DNA of 64,000 nucleotides from Shinisaurus crocodilurus (GCA_021292165.1 CM037877.1:29090197-29154196); one strand, 5' to 3'; positions 1-12,100 are shown, numbered from the stretch's first letter. A program made the numbers and translations. Notes: generated by a model not told the origin, from the sequence alone.

Positions 1-135
1 TTCTGTTCAGTTCTGGTTCCAATTCAGCAGCAACTGAAGTTGGTCCAGTTTAGTTATGGTTCAGACCCATAAAGGTTCAGTAACCAGTTTGGCACGCATA
101 ACCAACTGGCTTAGTTCTGGTTTACACGGGAAAAT
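1..135. repeat. GGTTC-rich low-complexity repeat, first block
   Basis: The block is dense in variants of ggttcagttctggtt. A similar block occurs at 1196-1312. Such pentamer-rich blocks often form the subterminal part of DNA transposons (compare the GAGTC arrays of the hAT element at 27582-28589), so 1-1312 may be one element. No terminal repeats were identified to prove it. Confidence 0.35.
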
Positions 136-888
136 TTAAACACAAGCCACATTATTTATAATGATCATTGGCACACTGGGTTGGTCTCTGCTCTTCCTTG
201 GACCCTTATTGGCCCAGTTCACTATGATCAAACAACCCATGGTTATTTTTTTAAAAACATGGTTTGTTCTTGGGTTAAAAGCCTGGGTTATTTACCTCTA
301 ACTCAGAGGTAAACTCAGAGTACCGGTTTCGCAGATCACAACAACAATCCAAGAATGGGGTATTCTTGGGTTGTTATCCGATCCAGAAAGAAAGTGGAAG
401 TGATGAGTGGATGGAAGGCAGCCACACCACCTTCTGCATTGTTTAACCCAGGAAATGTTGTTATGTGCAAACCAGGTCAATGCCTAGCCACCATAGATGC
501 ATTAACAATGCACCCACCACCTATAGAGACTATGTTGTTGGCAAGACCTTCTGTCACAAAGGGGAAGCCAGCCTCCAGTCCAATCCCTGCCTAATACATC
601 CCAGCCTAATCCTTGAAGGGGGCACAGTATAGATAGAAGCCTGTACAAACCCCAAATATATTATAATTTTAAATCTGAATAAACTGATATGTAGGCAATG
701 CAATGGGCATGACACAGCACTCCAAAACAAAACAAATTATCAACAATAGTGCATCCGGTTTATAAACTTATAGTTGTTTTTTTTTTTAATAAATTATAAA
801 CAGATTTTAAAATGTGAAACATTTCAGCATAACATGCCAACTTCAGTCACTCCAGTTCTGGTGGAGCCAGTGAGTATACCACATGCTG

Positions 889-1022
889 GGTTGGATCCAG
901 GATCTGCTTTCCAAAAGAGGAAGGGACCTTCCCTGAGAGGAAGAGCACTGCCCACAGAATGTCTCTCCACCTGATTTTGGGGGATCCCCCTCCCCTGCCT
1001 ACACACACCACAGTTCGCCCCA
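889..1022. repeat. Unclassified dispersed repeat Y, copy 1
   Basis: This block begins ggttggatccaggatctgc, continues through a segment rich in aaggga/ccttcc and ends in a C-rich block with acacaccacag. The same order occurs in inverse orientation at 60199-60335. I do not recognise the family. It may be an internal piece of a DNA transposon. Confidence 0.5.
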
Positions 1023-1195
1023 TTCAGCAGGTCTCCTAACTCTCCGTATAGCGTCTTCACAGGGCTGGAGGGGCTGCCAGGGAAAGGAGCCGGTAGAAAA
1101 CTCCACAGCTTGAATCTGGATCCAAACCCAGGTGCTTTGTGGTTTGGCAGAATCCTTATTAACTGATAAGCTAATTTTTTCCCCCCCCCTCCCCA

Positions 1196-1312
1196 GTTTT
1201 GGTCTGGTTCAGATTCAATAGAGACTTTTCAGGTTCTGTTCCTGACCAGGAACAAAATAAAATAAAGGTTCCTTTTAGTTTTCTGTTCAGGTTCGATTTG
1301 ACTCCTTGTTTA
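1196..1312. repeat. GGTTC-rich low-complexity repeat, second block
   Basis: It is rich in ggttc/gttct motifs like the block at 1-135, following a short C-rich tract. It may be the far end of the same element. Classification is uncertain. Confidence 0.35.
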
Positions 1313-2147
1313 TAAATCAGATGATCGGAATTACAGCAAAGCTTTTTTGGAGTACATCATAATCCAGGGAGACCATTTTCACCTTTGAGCCTCTCTTGTG
1401 TACTTTGTGGCATATGTACATATTGGGGAAGCAGGACAAAACATGGAAGTGATCCATTTTAAAACTGAAGGTTCATTCTAGCCAATAATAATAATATACA
1501 CTTTACTTTTGCATTACAGATGTAAAAAAAAACCCCACTACTTAAGCCTCAGGAGTGAAAGAAAGTGTCTTAAGTCTACATAGAAATGTGCCCGCCACTA
1601 GCCAGACATCTTCTACTTCTGCCCATAGTCAACTGCTGAGTTTGACTGGTGCAGCTTCATAGACAGTAGCTGTTTACTCTGTGTCAGATTGAACCTTGTA
1701 TAATAATCTGGTATAATTGGAAAATCCATGTCGGGTGCTGCTTTTTCCTTACACCAAATGTTTGAGGGAGCCCCAATGGAGCATGCATCTTCAGGCACCT
1801 CTGTTAGTAGCTGACATGATCACAGTCCCAAAGGGCTTTCTATTTCTAGCAGCTTTAGCAAATTTCCCTTAAGTGGCTATCTGGGAAAAATAGATGCATC
1901 TAGACTTATCCAGGCTCCCTGTCTAGCCTAAGAAATCCAGTAACATTGGCTGGAAAGAGAATAAGCATGTAAAGCCAGAAACAAGGGGTTAAAAAAAATA
2001 TTGTCTGTTTCAGGTGTTAAAAGAGATGCTCCAGAGGCTGAAATCACTCAGGTTGCACATACCATAATCTGGAGCAACCCTAAACACATCCTATATCCTC
2101 AACGTGTAGGTTTTCTCCATGCCAGTGCCTCCTGGGACCCACCAGGC

Positions 2148-2545
2148 AGTGCCAGCTCCAGGTTTTTGAGTACCTTTGGGCAATATACCCTCGATGGGCC
2201 CCCTCCCTCAGCGAGTCTACCTTCTCACCACCATTGTCACCAGCTGCTGCTGCTCCTCCTCATCCACTACCACTTGCTTGCTTGACAGGCAAAGAGCCAA
2301 TGAGCAAGTAGGCAGTGGCATCTGCTCCTCTTCCTTCTCAACACCACTGTTCACCTGGGCCAGAGTGAGAAGCAGGTGAACAAGCAGGTTGCCATGGTGA
2401 AGAGGTGGAGCAAGTCCAGGGGGCTCTCATCAGTGGCCCCTGCTGGGCTGTGGGCGCTTGACAGCTGCCTCACCATGTCCCAGGCCCCTTGTCGACAGAT
2501 GTGTCTCGCCCTTGCTTGGGAATGTGAAAGGTGCACCACCTTCCC
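2148..2545 (+). repeat. Unclassified dispersed repeat X, copy 1
   Basis: It shares a long collinear stretch with 4268-4650 and a shorter one with 21450-21620. Common landmarks are gccagctccaggtttttgag, a run of ctgctgctcctcctc, cttgacaggc, gagcaagtaggca, and caggtgaacaagcaggttgc. Open frames through it are not conserved between copies, so it looks non-coding. The family is not recognised. Confidence 0.6.
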
Positions 2546-3027
2546 CCCACCCCTCAAGCCTGGACTTGATGGGTTTCACATTCCTGGAAAGTTTCTGCAA
2601 TTCCCTGGCCACTGGCTCCCATTAAGAAACATTTCCCTGGCCACTGCACCATAAACCAGCAATCTGTTTAACAGAAGGTATGATCTGCCAGGCGAGCATT
2701 CATAACAATATAATCTCAGTTTACTTCATTGAGACATGGATACTGTTGGCCAGTTGGTTCACCACAAAGGTCTGAGCCAGTACGGTTTCAATGGAACTGG
2801 CTTCCTTCCCCCCAACCCCATGGGAAACTTATGCAGCAGATCTTGTACTAGCCGGAATGAAAGATTAGCCTGTTTATAAGCTTAAATCCAAATGCATTTG
2901 CCTCATGAAAGCCAGTTGCTTTCTTTTTCCTTGTCTTGGTCCTCTTCTCCTCTGCCCTTGTACACCTTGTCCCAAAGTGCAGTTTAGACAGGGCCACCAA
3001 AGAAGATAAATAACATTTTGTGACTGG

Positions 3028-3051
3028 TTCCTTTCTGACTTGTTTTACTAG
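3028..3051 (+). promoter_or_regulatory. RAB3C: 3' splice acceptor of the terminal RAB3C exon
   Basis: A T-rich tract ends in tgttttactag, directly before the exon. The coding frame enters here with the last two bases of a Gly codon, which implies a phase-1 intron (one codon base on the upstream exon). Confidence 0.85.
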
Positions 3052-3239
3052 GTTTTGAATTCTTTGAAACGAGTGCCAAGGACAACATCAATGTCAAGCA
3101 GACGTTCGAGCAGCTGGTGGATATCATCTGTGACAAAATGTCGGAAAGTCTGGAGACGGATCCTGCCATTGCTGCTGGTAAACAGAACACAAGACTAAAG
3201 GACACCCCTCCTCCACAGCAACCCAATTGTGGCTGTTAA
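3052..3239 (+). CDS. RAB3C: RAB3C terminal coding exon (C-terminal 61 residues and stop)
   Basis: RAB3 proteins are small GTPases on synaptic and secretory vesicles that control regulated exocytosis with effectors such as rabphilin and RIM. This exon starts inside a Gly codon and reads 61 full codons to a TAA at 3237-3239. It carries the G5 box ETSAK (guanine-base contact), then the last alpha helix with [15 protein letters not shown], then the hypervariable tail. The protein ends Cys-Gly-Cys, the C-x-C motif that is doubly geranylgeranylated for membrane attachment. Among the paralogues, the [12 protein letters not shown] block, the LETDPAI stretch and the KQNTRLK tail fit RAB3C best; RAB3A, B and D differ clearly in the tail. 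The upstream exons, including the GTP-binding P-loop and switch regions, lie outside the window. I see no frameshift or early stop. Confidence 0.93.
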
Positions 3240-4265
3240 TAGAGTCGTTGTCGACAGAGGCAGCTCCAGTGTGTTCTTTTGCCAATAGAGTATTTATCAT
3301 AGGATCTATATGCCTTTCTTTATAATGTTACTGGTTCCTTTGGGGGAGAATATGTCTTCTTTAATGTCCACTGCTGGTACAGGATGTGCGTAGAGTTATT
3401 TTGTGGAACAGATCGCAAACGTATAAGGAAAGGACTCTCCAATTTCCCACCATCTGGCCTCTGCATGTAGATGGCTGTTTTGTCTTTTCTCGTATGTCTC
3501 CTTTTCTTCCACAATATATTCACTCCTACTTCAGCTGGTGCTGTGACCTGAGGATGTGCAGGTTTTGTTAAATTCGTTCTGTCTTTGTTTCGACGATTGT
3601 CAGGCATCTATCATTCTGTCGTCCGCTTATTGACGGAATCGGAGTTTTTGTACGAGAATTTCATTCCTTTGCTTATGCGCAGCAGCGGAAGTGCACATTT
3701 GCAAACAAATGAAATTGCATAACCCCCACCCCAAAAGGAAAAGGGGAAAAAACTGTCCACAAGTCCATGGAATCCATGCGACTCAGAAAAAGCTGGTCTG
3801 CTTGCAGAATCTGCAGGCCAGATTCATAGAAATTCAAACGCGTTTGATTCCATTGCAGATTTCTCGGGCATCCCTACTGTGACCTCAGGCCCAAATTTTG
3901 GCTGATTTTTTTTCTTCCTTCATCCATTTTCACTTAGTGCTATGTGGTACCCTAGGTTGATGATCCAGCAATAGGATTCCCATTCAAATCAACATTAACA
4001 TTATATAAAACGAGTGATCTATTCATGAAAGCACAGCTTTATCCTCCAGGTAGCTGGCCAAAGTCTACATTCGCTAGATGAGATCCAGGCTACAAGTTGA
4101 CTGTGGCCTTAGGTGTCTCCCTAAGCAAACACAAGTTCCATCCTTACAGTTGCATTGGGAGACACCTGTGGAGTTCCCAAATCATGGCCACCTGTCTCTC
4201 AAACAAACCTTCATTGTGAGGGACATCTTAATGTTTGGAGCCAAGACATTAAGTTCTCTGGCTTT
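3240..4265 (+). other. Start of putative RAB3C 3' UTR, no other feature seen
   Basis: DNA directly after the stop codon must begin as 3' UTR, but its end cannot be fixed. No AATAAA occurs close downstream. Only short unrelated open frames are present. A CpG-containing patch around 3590-3710 looks different from its surroundings and may be an old transposon fragment that I cannot name. Confidence 0.5.
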
Positions 4266-4267
4266 CA

Positions 4268-4650
4268 GCCAGTGCTGGCTCCAGGTTTTTGAGGGCCTGT
4301 GGGCAAGACACCCTCAATGGGCAACCTCCCTCAGTGAGCCCAGCTTCTCGCCACCATTGTCAATGACTGCTATTGCTCCTCCTCCTCCTCCTCCTCCTCC
4401 TCCTCCTCCTCCTCTTTCGCACTGCTGCCACTTCTTTGCTTGACAGGCGGAGAACCAGAGTGAGCAAGTAGGCAGAGGCATCTGCCGTTTCTCCTTCTCG
4501 CCAGCATCATTGTCTGTGCTGAGGCAGGTGAACAAGCAGGTTGCAATGATGAAGAAGATGAGGACAAAGTACAGGAGGCTCTTGTCTGTGGATCCCCGCT
4601 GGCATGTGGGCTTGTACCCACCCATGCCTACCTTTGACACTGGCCCTGCT
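4268..4650 (+). repeat. Unclassified dispersed repeat X, copy 2
   Basis: It is collinear with 2148-2545: tggctccaggtttttgaggg, ccaccattgtca, a (CCT)n expansion, cttgacaggcggag, gagcaagtaggcag and gtgaacaagcaggttgc. It starts with cagtgctggctccagg, which could be a hAT-like terminus (CAG start), but no matching right end is clear. Confidence 0.6.
4376..4414 (+). repeat. (CCT)n microsatellite
   Basis: About 13 uninterrupted CTC/CCT triplets lie inside repeat X. The first copy of repeat X has a short impure version of the same tract, so this is a local expansion. Confidence 0.95.
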
Positions 4651-4761
4651 TTGAGCCACTGGCCGTGCAAAGTCTGATTGTTTACCAAGTTTTTCTGGGC
4701 TTTTGGATCTCCTTGACTGGAACATGACTTATTTTGAGGAATACTCATCCATCATTTAGAC

Positions 4762-4879
4762 CAGTGTTCTCCAACCTTGGGTCCCCAGATGTTTTTGGCC
4801 TACAACTCCCAGAGCTGGCTGGGGCATGCTGGGAGTTGTAGGCCAAAAACATCTGGGGACCCAAGGTTGGAGAACACCG
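4762..4879. mobile_element. Palindromic hAT MITE (family A) with 8-bp TSD
   Basis: This non-autonomous foldback of 118 bp has termini cagtgttctccaacc and ggttggagaacaccg, and almost the whole length pairs with itself. It is flanked by the perfect 8-bp direct repeat ATTTAGAC (4754-4761 and 4880-4887). A CAG start and an 8-bp duplication are the hallmarks of hAT transposition. Full or partial relatives are at 24913, 26556, 32083, 41633 and 54413. Confidence 0.93.
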
Positions 4880-4887
4880 ATTTAGAC

Positions 4888-6342
4888 CATGTCCATGCAC
4901 ATTTTTACTTCAGTTTAATATTTTTTTATATAAAAAAAACCCCATGTAAATCCTGGGAGGATAGTTAAAATGAGGAAGGGACTGGAGTATGGAATATTTT
5001 TAAAAGAAGAGTAATACCCCAATTCTTCAATTGTTTATGATGTGAATAGTCAAGTGTAGGATTTGTTCTTCCTCTTTCCCGGGTGTCTCTACACACCACA
5101 GAGAATATAGCTACTTGCACTATAGAAAGCAGAGCCAAAAAGAACTCCAGTACACTTAATATGCTTATTTTCATATGAACACAGACATAGATTCCAAGAG
5201 TTCAGAGTTATGAATACATATATATTAGTGAGGTCATTAGAGGGCTGATGGAAAGACATTTATCGTATTCTTCTCTGTTCACCAGTACATTCAAGAAATG
5301 AGCAAAGAGAAGTTACAGAATGACAGAAGAAAATGGTAATTTGAAATAATACAAAATATAACAAGGCAAAATTGATACAAATGTGTTCTCACTTTTACAC
5401 AAATTGAACTCTGCTCTTAAAAGTGCATTGCTCATGCTATCCTTGTTGGGTGCACTTAACTACTGATAGTAAAAGTAGTGAAAATATTCATTTTGTAAAG
5501 TCATTCACAGCCAAAAGCTACTGGTGCCATGATCCTCCTAAACATATCTGCTTGATCCAGTGCCTCTATTGCAGAGTAGGGCAGACTTGGGCTTGCAGGA
5601 TCTACCTGGTGTCTTACTAGAACCCTGAGCTCCACCAGTTGGGGCCAGGTGGAGAAGGAAATACACTTAGAATTAAAGAACAGGGCACCTCTGAGCAGCT
5701 GCTGAATGAGTACGGGGATTTGTTTTGAGTACCGGAACTGAGCTTGAGCTCAAGTTCTTCCACACACAAAAATCCATTCCTAGTTACCCCAATAATCTAA
5801 TTTATGGGATGGGGAGTCATTTTGCGGATGCAGATGTTAAACTATTCTACTGTCAATCACCCAGAAATCTGCCAGTAGATCCTTGATCTACCTTCTGCCC
5901 ATTGATCCTTGATCTACCTTCTGCCCATCCCTGCTCTATTGAGCATGCAGAGCTCCATCGCCACAGGAGTTCCCCCATTCTCTTGTATGGATTAGGAATG
6001 CTCTTGTTGCCCAGTGCAAGTTTCCCATGAAGTATGCCAGGCATTCCAATGCATACATGGGGCCCAGATCATGAATTGGAGATCTGCAAAGCTTTTCAGG
6101 TGCCATTTGTGTGACAGTGCTTTTCCCTGAAATCATGGCGGCTAATTCACACATGCATGTGTCAACGCTTTAATTTTAAAAAATTATGTAATCGATTTAT
6201 ATACTGGTTACCATATCTAAGAAAGTATCTTGAAGTGGTTTACAAAATCGGACATTAAAACACAATATCGACAATACGAACATAAGATCAGACAATGGCT
6301 TGCATCAATGAATGAGATTTTGCAGAATTGATCCCTACAGAC
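4888..6342. other. Non-coding stretch, nothing recognised
   Basis: AT-rich DNA with no exon-like or repeat-family signal that I can name, apart from a short tandem duplication at 5879-5931. Confidence 0.5.
5879..5931 (+). repeat. 26-bp tandem duplication
   Basis: The unit gatccttgatctaccttctg plus cccat(t/c) occurs twice head to tail with essentially no divergence, indicating a recent local slip. Confidence 0.85.
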
Positions 6343-6738
6343 AAAACATCTGTATCACCCAATGTCAACTCAAATATAATAGTTTTCAGGGGAAACAATG
6401 CATAGTTCCAGATCAGGTATAAGAAATCAGGTATAAGAAGGTATGGGCATATGTGAAAAAATATTTTTATGAAGCACAAGATTACTCTAAAGCAGGGGTA
6501 GGCAACCTGGTTTCCTCCAGCAGTTTTGAACTACAACTCCCATAAACCCCAGTCAACATAGCCAATACTAAGGGGTTGCCTACCCCTGCTTTAGAGTAAT
6601 CTTGTACTTCATAAAAATATTTTTTTCACATATGCCCATACCTTCTTATACCTGATTTCTTATACCTGATCTGGAACTATGCATTGTCTCCACTGAAAAC
6701 TATTATATTTGAGTTGACATTGGGTGATCAAAAACATC
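6343..6738. mobile_element. Long foldback element / inverted duplication around a MITE
   Basis: Arms 6354-6507 and 6574-6728 are inverted copies of about 155 bp that differ at only about four positions. The 66-bp spacer plus the inner arm ends form a small hAT-like MITE (caggggtaggcaacc ... ggttgcctacccctg). The palindrome is flanked by the 8-bp direct repeat AAAACATC (6343-6350 and 6731-6738). The 380 bp between them (6351-6730) could therefore be a foldback transposon with a TSD. Alternatively a MITE insertion was followed by an inverted template-switch duplication of its left flank, and the direct repeat is chance. The arms contain no coding frame. Confidence 0.8.
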
Positions 6739-8730
6739 GGGAGGGCACCCCTACTACTCTAGAGGCTCCGTTATTCAAGAATTGCACCTCTACTTTCTAA
6801 AAAGGATAGTAGGTATAAATCTTATATACCATGGGAGAATGCCCCCCCCCTATTTACTAGGACTAATTTCTCCCCTCCAATGCCACTCTCATTAATAATA
6901 TCAGGAGTTGCCTGCAAGGATAGATCTGGGTCATTACTTCTGAAAGACAGTTTGCCCCAGATTTCTGGTGGGTTATTTATTTTCTTATAGCTATTAATAA
7001 GTACATCAGAATTTGACAGTGTTTCTGGAAGAAAAATAATAATAAAACAGAACAATAATAATAAAACAACCCCTCCTTCACCAATTACAGGAAACAGTTC
7101 ATGGAAATTGATTATGAAATCACTAAATGACTGTGAAAATAACAAGACAGCGTGCCATGTATTTTAAGTGCATTCCACCTTCTCTCCCCACACCCACTAG
7201 ATATTTATTTCTCACCAAGTTAACAAGCTCCCTCTCTGGTAATTGGGGACAGTTTTTCACGTCTTCACCCTGCAGTATTCCATCTTGACTGCTCTATCTG
7301 GACCATAGTGGTGAAATTCTTCAAATTATAGACATAATCAAAGAGGCATTAAATGTTTATCATCCTGCTTTAGATCATCTTTAGTACCAGTCTGATGATG
7401 TTGTTCAACAGGCACATAAGAGGAATGGAGGGATGAAGAAAGAAATGGGTTTGATAGGTGGCTGATTAGACAACTGCTCAAGCTAGACCTGACTGCAAGG
7501 AAACTCCTTCACGGCATTTTGCCACAGAGGGAAGCGAGAGTCTTGCCTTAACTAATCAATGGCATCATCTCAGATTTTGCAGGATGGTTGGGGACTGGGG
7601 AGAGCAAGAGTCAGGAAAGGCCTTCAGGGTTCAAATGCAAAGCAACAACCCAACAACAACCGTGTCCTTCAAGAATATGTGTCTTGATGCCTCACAATAG
7701 CTCTGTTTTGGGAGCTGCCCAGAGGACATGTGTTATTGCGGGGGGTGTATATAAATACAGTGAACAAATAAAATGCAAAAATAGAGGTGTTAGCGCCACC
7801 ACAACAAAAAAGAGGACGACACTCAGCCCTTCCTTTGGGATGCAAACAAATTGGTGCCTGTGTCTTACAGAAACTGTGTATAACAGTAGTTGCCCAATGT
7901 TTAGAACCAGTGAGCTGGACAGAGGTGCAGGTGCTCTTGAAGTAGAACATGGTCCCTGTTCAGGGGGGCAAGGGAAGGAGATTCGACCTGCCCTTCCTAA
8001 ATGGTGCTCCTGCCCATATCCTTCTGCACTCTGAAGAAAACGGAGGAGGCAGATTATTACATTAGGGAGCAGACATTACCACCCCACCCACCCCGCTTCT
8101 GAGTGAGATAAGGGGTTAATGTCACATTATGTAAAAATGAAGATAACAGCAGAACCCTGGTGTATTTTAGTTATTATTATGTAGAAAAGCAACTTTGGAG
8201 GGGGATGATGATTGAGAGTGGAGATGTAGCAATGGGGAGGAAGCTCTTAACCTTTTCCCTACCCACCCTTTTCCCACACCAAATTGCCACCCAAGTGCAG
8301 TGTTTAAAATACATGTTTGTTGAGGTGGGGTGGCGGCAGGACAAACTAGCATATCAGAGGAAAGTGTTGTAGCTTTCCTGACATGCTTCCCCGCTCCTGT
8401 CCATGCAGGGAGATTGTCTCCCCCACCCTCCCGAGGGGAGCATTCAAACATTCAGCTTCCTTTTCCTTAAAGTGGGTCAGCCCTAAAAAAATAAAAAAAA
8501 TAAAAAACTGTGCCACTGGACTCTGTCCATTGTCTAAACTGGCCCTAAGGCTCCCAGAAGCCTCTTTGATTTTCATAATGCCTTAGATCTCACTGAAGTG
8601 GTATGTTTGTGCTTGAACTGTTCCACTTCAGAGAGTCCTGTAGTGGGAAGGACTCTCATAGTTGAATATTTCCACATTAAAAGAATTCCCTGCACATAGA
8701 AAACTAGCATTTTACGGGAAGACTAGGTTA
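6739..8730. other. Non-coding stretch, nothing recognised
   Basis: AT-rich DNA. AATAAA motifs at 7041 and 7060 lie in an (AAT)n-like tract, and one at 7766 is isolated; none has further support as a RAB3C polyadenylation signal. No repeat family was identified. Confidence 0.45.
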
Positions 8731-8870
8731 GAATCATAGAATAGTATAGTTGGAAGGGGCCTATAAGGCCATTGCTCAATGCAGGAGAACAGATGTGGGC
8801 AGCCCAGACAGTCACCCCCATCCAAGCACTAACCCGGCTCATACCTGCTTAGCTTCAGCATGTGGCCGAG
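8731..8870 (-). mobile_element. 5S rRNA-headed SINE, divergent copy
   Basis: Read on the - strand, the 5' half contains gaagctaagcagg and gtgcttggatggggg, which match the internal A and C boxes of 5S rRNA. The 3' half ends gcaatggccttataggcccc, tccaactatac, tattctatgattc, a CR1-like tail. The tail has lost the usual gggttggactcgat segment. Better copies are at 41466-41630 and 60600-60775. Confidence 0.75.
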
Positions 8871-9002
8871 GCCGCTCCCTCAGGTGCCAGATTAGGCTTG
8901 TTGATGTAGGAACATTGAGCCATGTGTGTTCCCCATTTGCAGCCTGAAGGGCTAGAGCCCAGATGCAAGTTTACAGCCTCAGGGAGAACTAGGCCATCAG
9001 CA

Positions 9003-9193
9003 GTTGAGGCTGGTGGTGGCTCCAATGTCAGGGGGCGGTATATCCACTCCTGGTTTCAGTCTGAACTTTAAAGGAGCTACCCATGGTGCGGAGCTTATTC
9101 TAAGGATAGGATTCAGCACCACGGACAGTTCCTTTAAAGTTCATACTACCGCCCAGAGTGGATGCACTGCCCCACTGACATCGGAGCCCCCAG
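9003..9193. mobile_element. Palindromic MITE (family G)
   Basis: The halves ggctggtggtggctcc ... aactttaaaggagctaccca and the inverse (ctttaaagttcatac ... ggagccccc) fold back on each other. Partial relatives are at 26112-26222 and 55048-55150, and a diverged full one at 12928-13158. No clear TSD was found, so the superfamily is unproven. Confidence 0.7.
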
Positions 9194-12100
9194 CTGCATT
9201 GTCAACAACCCCAAAGGTTCCGTCTTCAGGCCCCTCGTATGAAATTGAACTCAAGGAAAACATTAACTTCTATGCGGCCGTCTTCTTTTATTCCTTTTGA
9301 TACGTGCTCTCATGAAACATCCTGCCCCCCCCCACAAAACAAACTGTACCTTATGGATCCACTTAATTGAAAACCGTGTATAATCAGTACACATGTGCTG
9401 ATAGTGGCGGTAGGACCCTGAGAGTGAGTCCTCGCTGAGTTCACATTTATCCATAACAAGAAGACAATGCTAGGAAAATCTCCCCCCCCCCCACTTCCTG
9501 CATTTCTTCCTCTACTCATGGTGCAAATAGAATTTACTAGCTACAGGGCTTTAAAAAAACAGCAACATTGAAACTATTTGTAATTTAGGTTTGCTTTGTT
9601 TTTTAATGGAATATTTTCTGTTTTAATAATTTCACTTATTTACCATTGTCCCTTTATGAGTTCATTTTTTTTAAGTTGTGTGTGTGTGTATGTGTGTTCT
9701 TATTGTTGTTTTTAATATGGCCATGTGCACAGCTAAGTAAGTCCAGACCTCCTCTTTTTCCATTCCTCATTTTTTTAAAAATAAATATTTACCTAACTGT
9801 ATTCTGTTTCCACTCTGCAGGCACAATCCACAGAAAGTTAGGCAACATGTTGAAATCCTATTGATACCGATGTGAGTGGATAGTTTAACTTTGTACCTTA
9901 ATTTCTGCTGAATTAACTTTCTCTGGATTGTTTCCTAGATCTTTCATATGGCTAAGAAAATGCTCCCAAAACGTTTTCAGAATTGGGGTGGCAGGATGGA
10001 GGGGGGGATATTGGACAGAACCCTAGATAGAAATCATTCTATTTTTGTCAACTGCCAGAAAAGGGGGCAAAGAAATGGGAAACATCAAAAGCAACATTTC
10101 ATATGATCAGTAACAGAGAATGTGATAGAAATCTTATCTACCGTAATTGAGGAAATTCCCTTTTTAGAAGGAAAAAAAATTGAACTATTTTGATTTTTAA
10201 AATGCAGAATGAAGAATTTCTAAGAAATTCTAGTGTGTTCCTGTAATGTGCAGGTTCAGTGAATGGGAAGGTTAAAATGAGAGAGTTTTATGTAAGATAT
10301 TTGCTAGTTCAAAATATATAATAGTGTATCGCATCAGTTTAGTATTCTGGGTTAATATTTGTTTAATAACATTAACTTTCCTTCCTGCCATCCTTTAATG
10401 AATAAAAATACTTGCTTGAGGCCACAACCTAGCCTGCCCTGATCCCTCCAGGCCAGTTGAACTACCACCACACAGGGAGACAACAGCAGCCAGACTACTG
10501 GTGAGCAACTCCATGCATGAGCAGAACACCCTTTTGCGCAAGCAGTCCTTTGCTTGGTGCATGAGCAAATACTGGCTGCTAAGTTCCACGTATAGGCAAC
10601 CGAAACACAGAAACATGAGCTGAATGCTGTAACGTCCATGAGCACATAACACCAATGGAGTCTGTCACACTGGTCTAGAGTACATCTAGTACATCGGTGA
10701 AGTAGCAAGTTTTGCGTTTTGATTTCTGTAGAATGACTCACTCTACAATATGACAAATGTGCCTGTCCTTTTGAGTGCCATTAATTCAGGATGGCTTTTT
10801 TTTTTTCCCCTAAGAAAGAAGAAATGATGCTTATTTTTAGATCTGGTTCTTTGGTGTCTGAAATACAGAAGTGCTGACCTGTCTTTTCTGTTGAAATGGC
10901 TTTCTTCTATCTCTCTCAGCTGCAATGTACGTGACTCTTACTGGAACCATTTGTTCCCTTGTGCTTTTACTCAGGGCCTTTCCAAACGATCAGTTAATAA
11001 TGCAACGAAGGTACAGTCATTCACATCTTTTGTAGGCATCTTTGCTCATGGAAGTGCTTTCTGGTTAGGGATTGCGTATTTACCCAATACTCAAACAATT
11101 TATCATTGTTGGTAAAATGGGATTCTGTTCCCCAGCTAAACGGGCTGTCGCAAACTGGAGCATTGTCTGGAATGTTGATACAGGAGTGTCACAAGTTCCT
11201 ATTGGACAGCACTGGTGACGCCACTGATGATGAGCAACACAATTATCCTCTGGCCCCATGTTGCAAGCCTGACTGACACCAGTGCTCAGCCAAGGAAGAA
11301 GGGAGTTGCCCAGGAGCTAAAATTGACTATACTCACTCTCCCACTCCAACAGCAAGCTTTCAGACTTTGCTTTGAGACTTGTTGGTGGACTTTTCCTTGA
11401 AAGTTGAGACAAATCAGTTTCATCTCATGTGACTAGTCCCTTTTTGCAGCCTGTGTATCACTCACCATGTGCTGAAGAATATGTGATTCAACCTTCTTTT
11501 AAAAACACAACAACACCTGGAGCATAGATACTCATCCCCCCTCCATTATAAATGGCCATTGCACTATTGCCTGTGAACTGGAAGAAGTCCTCAGTATACT
11601 GCATAGAGAAACTACCTGAACAGCTAGATCTATGTGGCCTTTCCAGAGCATGAGTCTGAAAGATTAGATTTTCTTCCCAGTCGGCTCAGCTCTGTTGCAT
11701 CCAGCTGTACTGCCTGCACCTTATTTATTTTCAGAATGAAGTGCTATTTAATGGTGCACTATGTTCACTGGAGTTTAATCCTAACTTGCAGAATTGTTGG
11801 AATGTTGTGTTTTCTAGGAAACTTAACCATGGTGCAAGATTTATGTCCGTTGATACAATTTTTGTCAGTCGCAGACAGTTCCTAGTGCTAGTTTTCAATT
11901 AGCATGCTTTGTGATGGCACTGTATAAATGGGTGTCTTGTTGAATAGGGGTCCTTTTTCCATAGGGTACTGATACACATACATTGTGCATGGATCAAACA
12001 CTGTAACTGTTCCTATCATGGCAAGGTTTGCATACATCCCATCCAAACTGTCTTAGGGAATCAGAGAAAAATCTGCAGTTAATTTTGGATTGCCCTACAG

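Larger units (their letters stand above)
1..3051 (+). other. RAB3C: Last intron of RAB3C (3' part)
   Basis: This stretch precedes the terminal coding exon and ends in a good splice acceptor at 3051, so it is read as the 3' part of the last intron. It holds dispersed repeats (listed separately) and otherwise non-coding, AT-rich DNA. The open frames here are short, overlap on both strands and match nothing I recognise. That it is intron and not intergenic follows from the exon, not from its own sequence. Confidence 0.8.

Noticed and set aside
7041..7065. AATAAA as the RAB3C polyadenylation signal
   Set aside because: It lies in an (AAT)n-like low-complexity run with no supporting downstream GT-rich element that I could defend.
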